Numbered from the stretch's first letter, positions 52,344-62,403 are shown. The stretch is DNA of 64,000 nt from Oscillospiraceae bacterium (GCA_015065105.1 SVQZ01000007.1:1-64000); one strand, 5' to 3'. The notes: generated by a model not told the origin, from the sequence alone. Numbers and translations are program-made.

Positions 52344-55300
52344 ATGAAGGCATTCAAACGCATAATAACTACTATACTTATTTCTGTTATGCTTATTGGT
52401 AGTATTAATGTTTCATCATTTGCCGAAGCGATGAAGGAGTATATCGATGAAAAGAATGAGCTTGCCGCGGCTTACTCGGGTAAATGCGGCAATAATATCA
52501 CATGGATACTTGACGACGAGGGTACTCTTACCATCTCGGGTGAGGGTGCGATACATAACGAGAAATATCGTTCCTGTTTCGACGCATACAGGAATCAAAT
52601 CGTGAATGTAATTATAGAAAGCGGTGTTACGAGAATAGGTGACAGAGTTTTTTATAATCTTAATAATATGAAAAGTGTTACTATTCCTCCAAGTGTGACT
52701 GAATTTGGTTATTATGTATTTGACCGTTGCTCTTCGTTAGAAGCGGTTTATATCAGCGATATTACCGCATGGTGCGGTGTAGACTTCGAATCCTATAATA
52801 CTAACTCAAATCCCTTGTTTAATGCTTGTAATCTATACTTAAACGGTGAATTGGTTGAAGAGCTTGTTATTCCCGAGGGTGTTGAAGATATCGCTGATTA
52901 TGTTTTCGCAGGCTGTAAGAGTATTAAAAGTGTAAGCTTTCCCGAAAGCTTAGAATCTATTGGTTTGTCGGAGTTTAATAATTGTTCCTCCCTTAATAGT
53001 GTATATATTAAAGATTTGTCAGCGTGGTGCAGTATTGACATTGGCTCAACAATGACTGATCGTTCTTACGATCTTTATCTTGACGGTGAGGTGATAACCG
53101 ATCTTGTTATACCCGAGGATATAGAACAGCTGAATCCATACACCTTCAAAAATGTTGGAAGCATTTTAAGTGTATATATTCCCGAAAATGTTAAAAGTAT
53201 AAGCTTCTGTGTTTTTGAAGGTTGTGAAAATCTTAAGGATATATCCATATCCGATGAGTGCAGAGAAATCCGCACCGATTGCTTTACCGATACTGCATTT
53301 TATCTTGATGAAAGTAATTGGGACAATGGAGCTCTTTATATTGATAGTCATTTAATAGAGGTTAAAACTGAGCTTACAGGCATCTATGCTATCCGTCCCG
53401 GAATATTGACTATAGCCGAGGATGCGTTTTACTTCAGTAACCTTGAAGCTGTTACCATGACGGATAGCGTTGTTTATATAACAAGGGGTGCTTTTCAATT
53501 TTCAAAGATCAAGGATGTAATTCTTTCAAATAATATTACAAGGATAAATGATGATACATTTATTGGCAGTAAGCTGAAAAGTGTCAAATTACCCGATAAT
53601 CTTATCGAGATCGGATTTAGTGCTTTTGATGGAACAAATCTTAGTTCTGTTGTTTTTCCCGATTCACTTGAAAAGATAGAGTGTTGTGCATTTTTAGACT
53701 GTTATAATTTGGTTAATATCAGCTTGGGAAAGAATATTAAGCAGATCGAAGTTAACGCTTTTTATTATTCGGGTTACTACCTCTCTTCTGCAAATTGGCG
53801 AGGCGATAATTTGTATTTGGGCGATTGGTTGATATGCTCTGATTATGAAGATGCAGAAGGTCATTTGACTGTTAAGCAGGGTACAAAACATCTTGCAGAT
53901 GCTGCCTTTACAGGGTGCACCGAGGTTAAATCTATCGAGCTGTCCGAAGGTATAACCGTTTTACCGAGTTACGCCTTTTCGGGTTGCAGTTCATTAACTG
54001 AATTTACGGTTCCGTACGGTGTAACAGAAATTAAAGAAAAAGCATTTAACGTATGCTCGAGTCTTGAGTGTGTATTTATTCCCGAAACTGTCACATATAT
54101 TGCAGACGATGCTTTTGACCGTTGCGATAAAGCTGTGATATTTTGCTCAAAGGGTTCTTATGCCGAAGAATACGCAATAAAGCAGGGTATTCCCGTTCAA
54201 TGTGAATATGTTACGGGTAAATGCGGTGAAAACATCTCATGGTTGCTGACCGAGGAGGGTACACTCAAAATATTCGGCAGCGGATATATGTATGAAAATA
54301 AAAGGCCATCGTCCCTCAGTTGGGAGGCATATAAGGATGATATCACCAAGGTCATTATTGGTGACGGCATTCTGAATATTGCTACTGCTGCTTTTTATGA
54401 ATATGAAAATCTCAAGGAGGTTGATTTCGGTAATACCGTTATATCAATAGGTGCATATGCATTCTATGGAGCAAGCTCTCTTGATAATATCGTTTTCCCC
54501 GATTCCTGCACAACAATTGGGGGTAGCGCATTTGCATATGTTGGCGCCCAATATATTACATTACCTAAAACAATTACAAATATAAGCGGCTTTGCATTTG
54601 CCGTGGATAAACATCCATATCCCCAAATGGTTTTGCGTTGTTATAAGGGTACCTATGCTCATGAGTATTTACTGGAATATGACAATGTTTACGGCTGTGG
54701 ATACGTGCTTATCTGCGATGCCCACTCTTTTACAAAATATATTTCCAACAATGACGGCAGCTGTGTAAATAACGCCACCGAAACCGCCGAATGTGATAAC
54801 TGCTATGCAACCGACACAAGGGAGATTCCCAATTCTAAGGTTCATAATTATCTTGGTGAAGAAATTGATCCCGGTACTTGCTTCCGTAAAGCTGTTATGA
54901 AGTATACCTGCTCGGGCTGCGGTGATTTTTATACAGAAGAAACCAAAACAAAGCCCCACAGCTATACGGCATATAGTGTATATAAAGAGCCTACCTGCAT
55001 AGCTAACAGAATAGACGTTTCTTACTGTGATTACGGATGCGGAAATTACAAATATGCCGTGATTGCCTCTACTGCAGTCGGTCACCGCTTTGGTGATTAT
55101 ATCTATAATAATAATGCCACCTGCACAAGCAACGGAACAAAAACTGCTTACTGTATTTACGGCTGCGGCATCTTCTCAACCCTCTCGGTTCCTGATACCG
55201 CAAAGGGTCATAGCCTGACCGAATGGGAAACAATAATTTCTGCAACACCTACCTCCGAGGGTGAAAGAAAAAGAGAATGTCTTAACTGCAGTTACTCTGA

Positions 55301-56363
55301 AAACGAGATCGTGCCCTGCCTTCCCGATCCCGAGATAAAATTAGACGGATATAACGTTTTAATTACAAAAAGCAATAATATAAAGTATATCCGCTATGCC
55401 ATGGGAGAATATTCTACCTCGGGTGATATCAAAAATGCCGAGGGATGTGAGACTCTTGATGCAGATACAATTCTTTCATTAACTGAGGATAGTATAGCGA
55501 GTATACCCATAAATGATGGCGGCGTATATTCCTTCTGGATCAAGTATCATGACGGGAACGAATTTATATATACCGTGGATCTTGCCGAAATGGAGCAAGA
55601 AATAGAAGCCGAAGGTGTAACTCTCACCGTAAAAAATCTTTACGGAGTAAAGGACTATTTTATTGCAAAGGGTGACTATACAACCTATGCAGATGTTAAG
55701 GCAAACCGCGTTGTACAGATAACAAGGAACAAGATCGGCACAAAGCATGATTACAGCTATATACTTTCCGAGGCGGGTGTTTATACAGTATGTGTAAGGT
55801 ATGACGATCCTGCCAGAGAATATAAGCTCATGACTGTTAAATTGACCGTAACCGAGCCTGTGTTTACCGAAAACGGCTTGCAACTGAAGGTTTCAAATCT
55901 TCGGGATATCAAGGTCATTCGTACCGCATACGGAGATCATTCTACTCCCGGTCAGATCAAGAAAGCAGAGGAAAGCCGAGCGTTTACGGGTAAATCCGTA
56001 CTTAACGGGCTTAACGTATATACGATCCAATACCGTGACGAAGGTCTCGTTACCGTAGCGGTGGTATATAACAACGGTTATGAGGTAATATATAAGTATA
56101 ATGTTACAAAGAAGTCACCCGAAATTGTAAGAGAAGGTGATCTTATTACCTTTAACAATCTTGAGGATTTTAAGGTTATCCGTTATGCCGAAGGTGTTTA
56201 TACTACCGCAAGTGAGATAAAGAATGCAAAGGGAAGCGTCGGTATCAGCGGAAAGCATTATCTCTATGACAGCTATACCGTAAGGCTTGCCCCCGGCACA
56301 TATACCTTCTGCGTTCAGTATGATGATGAATCATATAATTATTACAGAATTACCGTGGAATAG
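52344..56363 (+). CDS. Large BspA-like leucine-rich protein with complete A-B-C-D modules
   Basis: A 1339-residue secreted protein: signal peptide (MKAFKRIITTILISVMLIG), a GKCGNNITW block, LRR_5 repeats (about 80-610, such as LPDNLIEIGFSAFDGT), a second GKCGENISW block near 625 with more repeats, a Cys-rich region with CxxC motifs (about 800-990) and four modules of about 80 residues (996-1339) in the order A (IRYAMGEYST), B (YFIAKGDYTT), C (IRTAYGDHST) and D (IRYAEGVYTT). It shares the module set with the esterase-like protein at 11026. No SLH or sortase motif is seen. Probably an adhesin or surface scaffold. Confidence 0.87.
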   Translation: MKAFKRIITTILISVMLIGSINVSSFAEAMKEYIDEKNELAAAYSGKCGNNITWILDDEGTLTISGEGAIHNEKYRSCFDAYRNQIVNVIIESGVTRIGDRVFYNLNNMKSVTIPPSVTEFGYYVFDRCSSLEAVYISDITAWCGVDFESYNTNSNPLFNACNLYLNGELVEELVIPEGVEDIADYVFAGCKSIKSVSFPESLESIGLSEFNNCSSLNSVYIKDLSAWCSIDIGSTMTDRSYDLYLDGEVITDLVIPEDIEQLNPYTFKNVGSILSVYIPENVKSISFCVFEGCENLKDISISDECREIRTDCFTDTAFYLDESNWDNGALYIDSHLIEVKTELTGIYAIRPGILTIAEDAFYFSNLEAVTMTDSVVYITRGAFQFSKIKDVILSNNITRINDDTFIGSKLKSVKLPDNLIEIGFSAFDGTNLSSVVFPDSLEKIECCAFLDCYNLVNISLGKNIKQIEVNAFYYSGYYLSSANWRGDNLYLGDWLICSDYEDAEGHLTVKQGTKHLADAAFTGCTEVKSIELSEGITVLPSYAFSGCSSLTEFTVPYGVTEIKEKAFNVCSSLECVFIPETVTYIADDAFDRCDKAVIFCSKGSYAEEYAIKQGIPVQCEYVTGKCGENISWLLTEEGTLKIFGSGYMYENKRPSSLSWEAYKDDITKVIIGDGILNIATAAFYEYENLKEVDFGNTVISIGAYAFYGASSLDNIVFPDSCTTIGGSAFAYVGAQYITLPKTITNISGFAFAVDKHPYPQMVLRCYKGTYAHEYLLEYDNVYGCGYVLICDAHSFTKYISNNDGSCVNNATETAECDNCYATDTREIPNSKVHNYLGEEIDPGTCFRKAVMKYTCSGCGDFYTEETKTKPHSYTAYSVYKEPTCIANRIDVSYCDYGCGNYKYAVIASTAVGHRFGDYIYNNNATCTSNGTKTAYCIYGCGIFSTLSVPDTAKGHSLTEWETIISATPTSEGERKRECLNCSYSENEIVPCLPDPEIKLDGYNVLITKSNNIKYIRYAMGEYSTSGDIKNAEGCETLDADTILSLTEDSIASIPINDGGVYSFWIKYHDGNEFIYTVDLAEMEQEIEAEGVTLTVKNLYGVKDYFIAKGDYTTYADVKANRVVQITRNKIGTKHDYSYILSEAGVYTVCVRYDDPAREYKLMTVKLTVTEPVFTENGLQLKVSNLRDIKVIRTAYGDHSTPGQIKKAEESRAFTGKSVLNGLNVYTIQYRDEGLVTVAVVYNNGYEVIYKYNVTKKSPEIVREGDLITFNNLEDFKVIRYAEGVYTTASEIKNAKGSVGISGKHYLYDSYTVRLAPGTYTFCVQYDDESYNYYRITVE

Positions 56364-56374
56364 AATAATAACCA

Positions 56375-56406
56375 AAAGAACCGAAGCCGTGATGCTTCGG
56401 TTCTTT
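56375..56406. terminator. Bidirectional terminator between convergent genes
   Basis: AAAGAACCGAAGC-CGTGAT-GCTTCGGTTCTTT, a 13-bp stem between the leucine-rich gene and minus-strand uxaC. Confidence 0.88.
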
Positions 56407-56413
56407 ACGTATA

Positions 56414-57829
56414 TTAAAATTTAAAATAATTCTTCGTATTGTAGTAACAAATATTTTCCACAAGCTTTGTTAAGGTCTTTTCATCATTGGGATATCTTCC
56501 TGATTCTACCCAACCACCCACAAGGTCGCAAAGGATACGGCGGAAATATTCGTGGCGGGTATAGGAAAGGAAGCTTCGGCTGTCGGTAAGCATACCTAAA
56601 AACCTTCCGAATGCAGAGAGGTTTGCAAGGGATATCATCTGATCGCGCATACCGCTTTCGTTATCGTTGAACCACCATGCAGAGCCTTGCATTATCTTGG
56701 GCATACCGTTATAGGAGGTCTGGAATGCACCGAGGAGCGCTCCTATAGCCGCATTATCCGAGGGATTGATGGAATAGAGTATTGTCTTGGGAATACCGCC
56801 GTCGCTTTCCATTGCGGAAAGGAGCTTTGCAAGCTCTGCGATACCCGTATCGGCTCCTATAACGTCAAAGCCGGTATCTCTGCCCAATTCTTTGAACTTA
56901 ACGGCGTTTACGTTACGAAGCACGCCGAAATGGAGCTGCATTATCCATCCGCGCTCCCTGTATTCCTTGGCAAAGAAACGGTTAAGGTCTGTTTTATAAA
57001 TTGCCTCCTCTTCGGGGGTAACGTCCCTTCCATCCTTGGTATAGGCTTTTATAAAGATATCTTCAACGTCTTTACGGCACTTTGCTTCTGCGTAAAGGCA
57101 TCTTGTATCTATACCGTGGTCGGCGGTACAGCAGCCAACCGAGGTAAAGTAATCAAGACGCTGCTTGTATGCTTCTTTTAATGAATTAAGATCTGTGATC
57201 TTAACTCCGGAAACCGCCGAAAGGGAATTGATATAATCGCGAAAGCCCTTTCTTTCACAGTTAAGTCCGGCATCCGGGCGAAAAGCAGGGAGTACCTTTG
57301 TTTTAAAGCCCTTATCTTCGGCAATCTGCTTGTGATATTCAAGTGTAGATACAGGGTCATCTGTGGTACAGAGTGCGGTAACGTTGGATTTCTTAATGAT
57401 ATCGCGAACACTCATATTACCCTCGGCAAGCTTGTTTGAGGTCATCTCCCAGATCTTTTCCGCATTTTCCTCGCAGAGTATGAGATCACAGTCAAAATAT
57501 CTCTTTAACTCAAGATGTGACCAATGGTACATGGGATTGCCGATAAGATCAGGCATGATTGTTGCAAATGCCTTGAATTTTTCAAAATCGGATGCATCGC
57601 CCGTTATGTATTTCTCTTCAACACCGCAGGAACGCATAGCTCTCCACTTGTAATGGTCGCCGTAGAGCCAGAGCTGTGTTATATTGGTAAATACTGCGTT
57701 TTCGGCAATTTCCTTTGGGTCTATATGGCAATGATAGTCGATGATAGGGAGCTTTGCCGCAACACCGTGATATAGTTTTTTAGCTGTTTCGTTTGAAAGG
57801 ATGAAATCCTTATCCATAAAATTTGTCAT
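56414..57829 (-). CDS. uxaC: Glucuronate isomerase
   Basis: A 471-residue UxaC, which isomerises glucuronate and galacturonate to fructuronate and tagaturonate in the cytosolic uronate pathway. The N-terminal PIIDYHCHIDPKEIAEN holds the HxH metal site; LWLYGDHYKWRAMRSCGV and the C-terminal LGMLTDSRSFLSYTRHEYFRR are family hallmarks. The length is typical. AAGGAAG precedes the ATG. No other uronate genes (uxaB, kdgK, uxuA) are in the window. Confidence 0.95.
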   Translation of the reverse strand: MTNFMDKDFILSNETAKKLYHGVAAKLPIIDYHCHIDPKEIAENAVFTNITQLWLYGDHYKWRAMRSCGVEEKYITGDASDFEKFKAFATIMPDLIGNPMYHWSHLELKRYFDCDLILCEENAEKIWEMTSNKLAEGNMSVRDIIKKSNVTALCTTDDPVSTLEYHKQIAEDKGFKTKVLPAFRPDAGLNCERKGFRDYINSLSAVSGVKITDLNSLKEAYKQRLDYFTSVGCCTADHGIDTRCLYAEAKCRKDVEDIFIKAYTKDGRDVTPEEEAIYKTDLNRFFAKEYRERGWIMQLHFGVLRNVNAVKFKELGRDTGFDVIGADTGIAELAKLLSAMESDGGIPKTILYSINPSDNAAIGALLGAFQTSYNGMPKIMQGSAWWFNDNESGMRDQMISLANLSAFGRFLGMLTDSRSFLSYTRHEYFRRILCDLVGGWVESGRYPNDEKTLTKLVENICYYNTKNYFKF

Positions 57830-57907
57830 TTTACTTCTTCCTTTATTTTAGTTAGGTTTATTGTATCACAAATATCCTGTAATCTCAATAATTTTAGAGA
57901 AAAATAT

Positions 57908-57936
57908 TTGCAAAGGTAAAAAATATATGCTATACT
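57908..57936 (+). promoter_or_regulatory. Promoter of the histidinol-phosphatase-led operon
   Basis: TTGCAA (57908-57913), 17 bases and TATACT (57931-57936). It lies inside the 5' extension of the open frame, supporting the later start at 57960. Confidence 0.65.
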
Positions 57937-57959
57937 TAATTAATAAGAGAGGTGATATT

Positions 57960-58778
57960 ATGTCATATAAGGCTGACCAGCATTCCCATTCATTTTTTTC
58001 CTTTGATTCAAAAAATAACCTTGACGAAATGTGCAAAAAGGCTATAAGCATTGGATTTGATGAAATAGCAATAACCGATCATAAGGATTTTTATCAATCT
58101 GAGGTATTGAAGAGGCTGGAAGTACCCTTTGATCATGACGCTGCTTATAATGCTATCTGTGATATAAAAGAAAAATATAAGGATAGATTAAAGGTTTCTG
58201 TCGGAGTTGAGTTCGGTCAGCCTACAGAGGATCCCGAATTTGCAAAGGAGCTTCTTTCAAGCCATAATTACGATATGGTAATAGGATCCCTTCACAGCCT
58301 TTACCGTATGCCCGATTTCTATCTTCTTGATTTTTCGAAAATAACGGGCGGGCAGTGCGATCTTTTTATAACTCAGTATTTTAAGGAGATAGAGGAGCTT
58401 GTGGATTGGGGGGATTTTGACACTCTTGCCCATCTTACCTATCCAATAAGATACATAAAGGCAGGGGGACATAACGTTGATCTTGAAAAACATATTCCGC
58501 AGATAAAGATAATATTTGAAAAGCTTATCGAAAAGGGAATAGCCCTTGAGGTTAACTCCTCGGGATACCGTCAAGGTCTTGGGGGTCCTTTGCCCGATTA
58601 TGAGATATTGAAATTATACCGTGAGATAGGCGGCGAATATATAACTGTCGGCGGTGACGGACATACAATTGAGGATCTTTGCCTGAATATTGAAAGGGTT
58701 TATGAAAAGCTGAAATCCTTGGGATTTAAATATATTTGCTCCTTTACCGAGCGTAAAATAGAGAAGAAAGAGATATAA
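57960..58778 (+). CDS. PHP-family histidinol-phosphatase-like protein
   Basis: A 272-residue PHP-domain phosphoesterase similar to HisJ, which dephosphorylates histidinol phosphate. Metal-binding motifs in order are DQHSHSFFS (residues about 6-14), AITDHKDF, VGVEFGQ, GSLHSLYR, LAHLTYPIR and VGGDGH; the last replaces the commoner SDAH-type motif. ATG 57960 has the GAGAGGTGA ribosome binding site; an upstream frame extension of 33 codons is not family-like. No other his genes are near, and the linked genes are esterases and aroK, so the substrate could differ. Confidence 0.82.
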   Translation: MSYKADQHSHSFFSFDSKNNLDEMCKKAISIGFDEIAITDHKDFYQSEVLKRLEVPFDHDAAYNAICDIKEKYKDRLKVSVGVEFGQPTEDPEFAKELLSSHNYDMVIGSLHSLYRMPDFYLLDFSKITGGQCDLFITQYFKEIEELVDWGDFDTLAHLTYPIRYIKAGGHNVDLEKHIPQIKIIFEKLIEKGIALEVNSSGYRQGLGGPLPDYEILKLYREIGGEYITVGGDGHTIEDLCLNIERVYEKLKSLGFKYICSFTERKIEKKEI

Positions 58779-58780
58779 CA

Positions 58781-59896
58781 ATGAAAAGAATCAGATTAAT
58801 AACCTTATTACTTACAGTATGCCTGCTTGTCTGTTCATGCGGTAATACCGAAGCTGAAAATAAAAATGACGGTGTTTATACCATGACCGAAATGGAAGGT
58901 AAGTACAAGACTCAGGGCAGAACTATTCTTTATGAAGAGGGTCTGGCACTTCTTTCTACAGCAGACAGCTTTGAATTCAACGCAAACTGTGAAGGTAAGG
59001 TAAGCATGAATCTTCTTTGCGAAGCCTTGACCTTTACCGAAGAGCTTCGGGAGGATCCCGAGGGTTATACTGCGGCAGACTGTTATTTTACAGCATATAT
59101 CGACGGTGAGCGCAGTGAAACGCGTTATAATATAAAAAAGGGCAGGGCAGAATTTGTTCTTTGCGAGGATATTGCAAAGGGTGAGCACAATTTCAGACTT
59201 GTTCGCCAGAGTGAATGGGAACACGGCAGAGTGTTTTTAGAGTCGGTTTGCTTTGACGGTGAATTAAGCGAAAAGCCTGAGGATAAGGAGCTTTATATCG
59301 AGTTTATAGGTGACTCTATTGCTACGGGCTTCGGTAATATTCCCGAGGAAGAGCACGAGTCTGCATGGGGAGGACATCCCGTATGGCAGGACGGTACGCA
59401 GGCCTTTGCCTATATGAGCGCCGAGGCTCTTGACGCGGACTACAGTATTGTTGCAATCGAAGGTATCGGTGCCTCCTGCGGTTATTGGGATTTCACCATG
59501 AACGAGATATATGAAAATTACCCCAGAGTGCTTGAAAAGGATTATATCTATAAGCCTGAAAGAACTGCGGATATCGTTGTCATTGAGCTTCTTTCCAATG
59601 ACGGTGCTAACTGGAGGGACGCGGGGTTGACCATTCACGATATTCTTGATAAGGGTATCGAGCTTGCAAGGATGGCAAAAGAAAAGCATCCAGATGCAAA
59701 GATAGTGTTTTCTCCGGGTGTCTTCCCCAAGCAGTTTGAGGAAAAGTACCGCGAAGAATTCGGCGGTGAGGAGAACGGATTTTATATAGTCGATCTGCCT
59801 ATGAATACTTCGGGTAAATCCGGTCATCCCGACGTTGAGGGTCAGACCATGGCATCAGAAGCGCTTACTAACTTTATAAAGGAGATAACAGAATAA
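58781..59896 (+). CDS. SGNH/GDSL esterase lipoprotein, CE2-like
   Basis: A 371-residue predicted lipoprotein (MKRIRLITLLLTVCLLVCSC, lipid Cys at 20). An N-terminal beta-sandwich (about 35-165, with YKTQGRTILYEEG) is followed by an SGNH hydrolase domain: block I FIGDSIATGFGN near residue 178, IEGIGASCG, and block V SGHPDVEGQ supplying Asp-His. This two-domain layout matches carbohydrate esterase family 2, which deacetylates oligosaccharides. It is likely on the outer face of the membrane. The stop overlaps the next start by one base (TAATG). Confidence 0.85.
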   Translation: MKRIRLITLLLTVCLLVCSCGNTEAENKNDGVYTMTEMEGKYKTQGRTILYEEGLALLSTADSFEFNANCEGKVSMNLLCEALTFTEELREDPEGYTAADCYFTAYIDGERSETRYNIKKGRAEFVLCEDIAKGEHNFRLVRQSEWEHGRVFLESVCFDGELSEKPEDKELYIEFIGDSIATGFGNIPEEEHESAWGGHPVWQDGTQAFAYMSAEALDADYSIVAIEGIGASCGYWDFTMNEIYENYPRVLEKDYIYKPERTADIVVIELLSNDGANWRDAGLTIHDILDKGIELARMAKEKHPDAKIVFSPGVFPKQFEEKYREEFGGEENGFYIVDLPMNTSGKSGHPDVEGQTMASEALTNFIKEITE

Positions 59897-60876
59897 TGTT
59901 ATTTGACGGAAAATACAAAACACAGGGCAGAACTATCCTTACCGATGAAGGTCTTATGATGCTTTCTTCGGCAGATACCTTTGAATTTAATGCTGTTTGT
60001 GAAGACAGAGTAAGTATCTATATTACCGCAAAGGGTGAAAATACCGACGTATATTTTACTGTGTATATCGATGGCGAACGCAAAAATGCCCGCTTCCACG
60101 TAAGTGAGGGTAAGAACGTTATTATTCCTGCAACAGATCTTAAAAAGGGTGTACATAATATCAAGCTTGTTCGCCAAACAGAATGGGACAGGGGAGATAT
60201 TTACGTAACTGACGTTGAGATCAAGGGTGAGCTGTCCGATCCCCCCGAGGACAGGAAGGTGTTTATTGAGTTTGTGGGCGACTCTCTTGTAACAGGCTAC
60301 GGTAATCAGCCTAACGAATGGTCTGAGATAGAGTGGGGCGGTGCTTCTGCATATCAGGACGCAACAAAGGCTTATCCCTATATGATCGGCGAGGCTCTTG
60401 GCTGTGATGTAAGCGTTGTTGCGATCCAGGGCATCGGTACCTCCTGTGGCGGCTGGGAGTTTACTATGAATGAGATCTATGAGAATTATCCCAGAGTAAA
60501 GGAAAAGGACTATATCTACAGTCCGAAAAGAAGCGCAGATATTGTTGTTGTGCATCTTTTGGGTAACGATAAATATGAATACGAAAACCGCGGCTTTACT
60601 CTTGACTACGTTTTTGAAAAGGCGGAGGAGCTTTGCCGTATGGTAAGGGCAAAGCACCCCAATGCTGCAGTTATATTTTGTCCTGCCGACTATTGCGAGC
60701 AGGGTGCAAGGATGATAGAAGAAAAGCTGGGCGGTGCCGAAAACGGATATTACAGTACTATCCTTTATATGGATGCTCTCGGAAAGGGAGGACATCCTTC
60801 GGTTGCAGGTCATGAAAGCGCTGTTGAGGCACTTCTTCCTATAATAAAGAAAATCATTGAAGAAAAAAATGAATAA
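59896..60876 (+). CDS. SGNH/GDSL esterase, CE2-like, cytosolic paralogue
   Basis: A 326-residue paralogue of the preceding gene: the same beta-sandwich (YKTQGRTILTDEG) and SGNH blocks (FVGDSLVTGYGN, IQGIGTSCG, GGHPSVAGH), but it starts directly at the mature part with no signal sequence. It is therefore predicted to be cytosolic, whereas its twin is an exported lipoprotein. The one-base TAATG overlap indicates translational coupling. Its 3' end overlaps aroK by eight bases. Confidence 0.86.
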   Translation: MLFDGKYKTQGRTILTDEGLMMLSSADTFEFNAVCEDRVSIYITAKGENTDVYFTVYIDGERKNARFHVSEGKNVIIPATDLKKGVHNIKLVRQTEWDRGDIYVTDVEIKGELSDPPEDRKVFIEFVGDSLVTGYGNQPNEWSEIEWGGASAYQDATKAYPYMIGEALGCDVSVVAIQGIGTSCGGWEFTMNEIYENYPRVKEKDYIYSPKRSADIVVVHLLGNDKYEYENRGFTLDYVFEKAEELCRMVRAKHPNAAVIFCPADYCEQGARMIEEKLGGAENGYYSTILYMDALGKGGHPSVAGHESAVEALLPIIKKIIEEKNE

Positions 60877-61360
60877 CATAATTCTGATAGGAATGCCCGG
60901 ATGCGGAAAAAGCACCCTTGGTGTTATTCTTGCAAAAACCCTGGGTTATGATTTTATCGATACCGACCTTATTATTCAAAAGAATGAGGGAAGAAAGTTG
61001 TATGAGATCATAGCAGAAGACGGTCTTGATGCTTTTATAAATTGCGAGAGCAGAGCAATTTGTTCTATAGATACGGATAACACGGTTATCGCCACGGGCG
61101 GAAGTGCGGTGCTTGACAAAAAGGCAATGGAGCATCTTAAATCTATGGGTAAGGTTGTATATATTGATCTGCCTCCCGATATTATAAAAAGACGCATAAA
61201 TAATATAAATACCCGTGGTATAGTTATGGAAAAGGGCGAAAGTGTTGAGGATGTTTATAAGCACCGAGCACCTTTATATGAAGAATATGCAAATATTATT
61301 TTTAAAGGTGCAGATACTGATACCGAAAGAGCTATAGAGAATTTAATTGATATATTATAA
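60869..61360 (+). CDS. aroK: Shikimate kinase
   Basis: A 163-residue nucleoside-monophosphate-kinase-fold enzyme that phosphorylates shikimate in aromatic amino acid synthesis. The P-loop GMPGCGKST lies at residues about 8-16, FIDTD follows near 30, and ATGGSAVL replaces the usual GGG-containing motif. ATG 60869 overlaps the end of the esterase gene by eight bases; a TTG four codons earlier is the alternative. No other aro genes are in view. Confidence 0.88.
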   Translation: MNNIILIGMPGCGKSTLGVILAKTLGYDFIDTDLIIQKNEGRKLYEIIAEDGLDAFINCESRAICSIDTDNTVIATGGSAVLDKKAMEHLKSMGKVVYIDLPPDIIKRRINNINTRGIVMEKGESVEDVYKHRAPLYEEYANIIFKGADTDTERAIENLIDIL

Positions 61361-61430
61361 TGAAATCATATGCTTGACTTGCTTATTATATATTTAGTCA
61401 TTGAATCAATTAATTATTTAGGAGGAAATT

Positions 61431-62357
61431 ATGATTTGTCCCAAATGCGGATTCAAAGGAAAGGACAAGGCTTTATTCTGCGGCAAGTGCGGCCAAAGGC
61501 TTGTTGAATTGAATAATGGTTCCGAAATATCCGAAGAGCAGCTTACCGAAGAGAATATAAATAAAACACATAAACTTTTTAAAAAAAGTTTTTCTTCTCC
61601 TTTCTTCATGCTTTTAATAATAAGCTTTGTAGGATTCATGCTTTTTAATATGATATATAATTTCCGAAATCTTTTGGTATTAGGGCCTTTATGGGAAATT
61701 GACTATATATTTGAATCGGGAGTAGTATCCTTGGTTTTGTTTTCGGTTATATTTATTGTAAATTTCGTATTGGATATACTGCTGGTCATCTCAATGGTCA
61801 CCCTTTTAACAAACGGTTTTTCAAGGAATGATAAAATACCCGATTTTGGTCTATCCTTAACTCAATTTGCAATTAAGGCAAGAATGATCTTTTGGTGGAT
61901 TGCAACGGTATTTGCGGGTTTGATTTTGATGTTTAGCTTTTTTGTATCAATGGCACCTTCCACATATTATGGGGACGGATTATTTAACTATTCCATATTC
62001 GAGCAAATATTAGACGTTGGTTCAAATGCAATTGTTATTATTATTCTTTTGATTTTGCACATTATAATTGCAATACCACTTGTGTTTAATATGAAATTTT
62101 ATATTGCATTAAAGGAAACTGTGGATATTTTTAAGGAATCCTCTGTTTGTGGAATAAAATACTATGGTGTGAGAAATATTGTTATGATATATCCAATTGT
62201 TATGGGGATTCTATCCATTTTTGTGTGCTTTCCTGCATTTTTCTATGATGTTTTTCTTGGTTTGCTGGTTTTAAGCGCCTCTTTGCCTTTGATTATGACA
62301 GGTATTTTCTTTGTGTTTTTTAATTTCGCTTTGAAAAAAATGATGAAAAAAGCATAA
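61431..62357 (+). CDS. Zinc-ribbon multi-span membrane protein
   Basis: A 308-residue protein with an N-terminal zinc ribbon (MICPKCGFKGKDKALFCGKC: two CxxC pairs) followed by about six hydrophobic segments (about 60-305). A clear AGGAGG ribosome binding site precedes it. I do not recognise a specific family; zinc-ribbon membrane proteins like this are common in Firmicutes and uncharacterised. It appears to be a single gene with a terminator behind it. Confidence 0.75.
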   Translation: MICPKCGFKGKDKALFCGKCGQRLVELNNGSEISEEQLTEENINKTHKLFKKSFSSPFFMLLIISFVGFMLFNMIYNFRNLLVLGPLWEIDYIFESGVVSLVLFSVIFIVNFVLDILLVISMVTLLTNGFSRNDKIPDFGLSLTQFAIKARMIFWWIATVFAGLILMFSFFVSMAPSTYYGDGLFNYSIFEQILDVGSNAIVIIILLILHIIIAIPLVFNMKFYIALKETVDIFKESSVCGIKYYGVRNIVMIYPIVMGILSIFVCFPAFFYDVFLGLLVLSASLPLIMTGIFFVFFNFALKKMMKKA

Positions 62358-62360
62358 ACG

Positions 62361-62393
62361 AATAGGGTAAATCAACTTTACCCTATTTTTTTA
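62361..62393 (+). terminator. Terminator
   Basis: AATAGGGTAAA pairs with TTTACCCTATT, followed by a T-run. Confidence 0.85.
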
Positions 62394-62403
62394 ATATAAT
62401 AGG

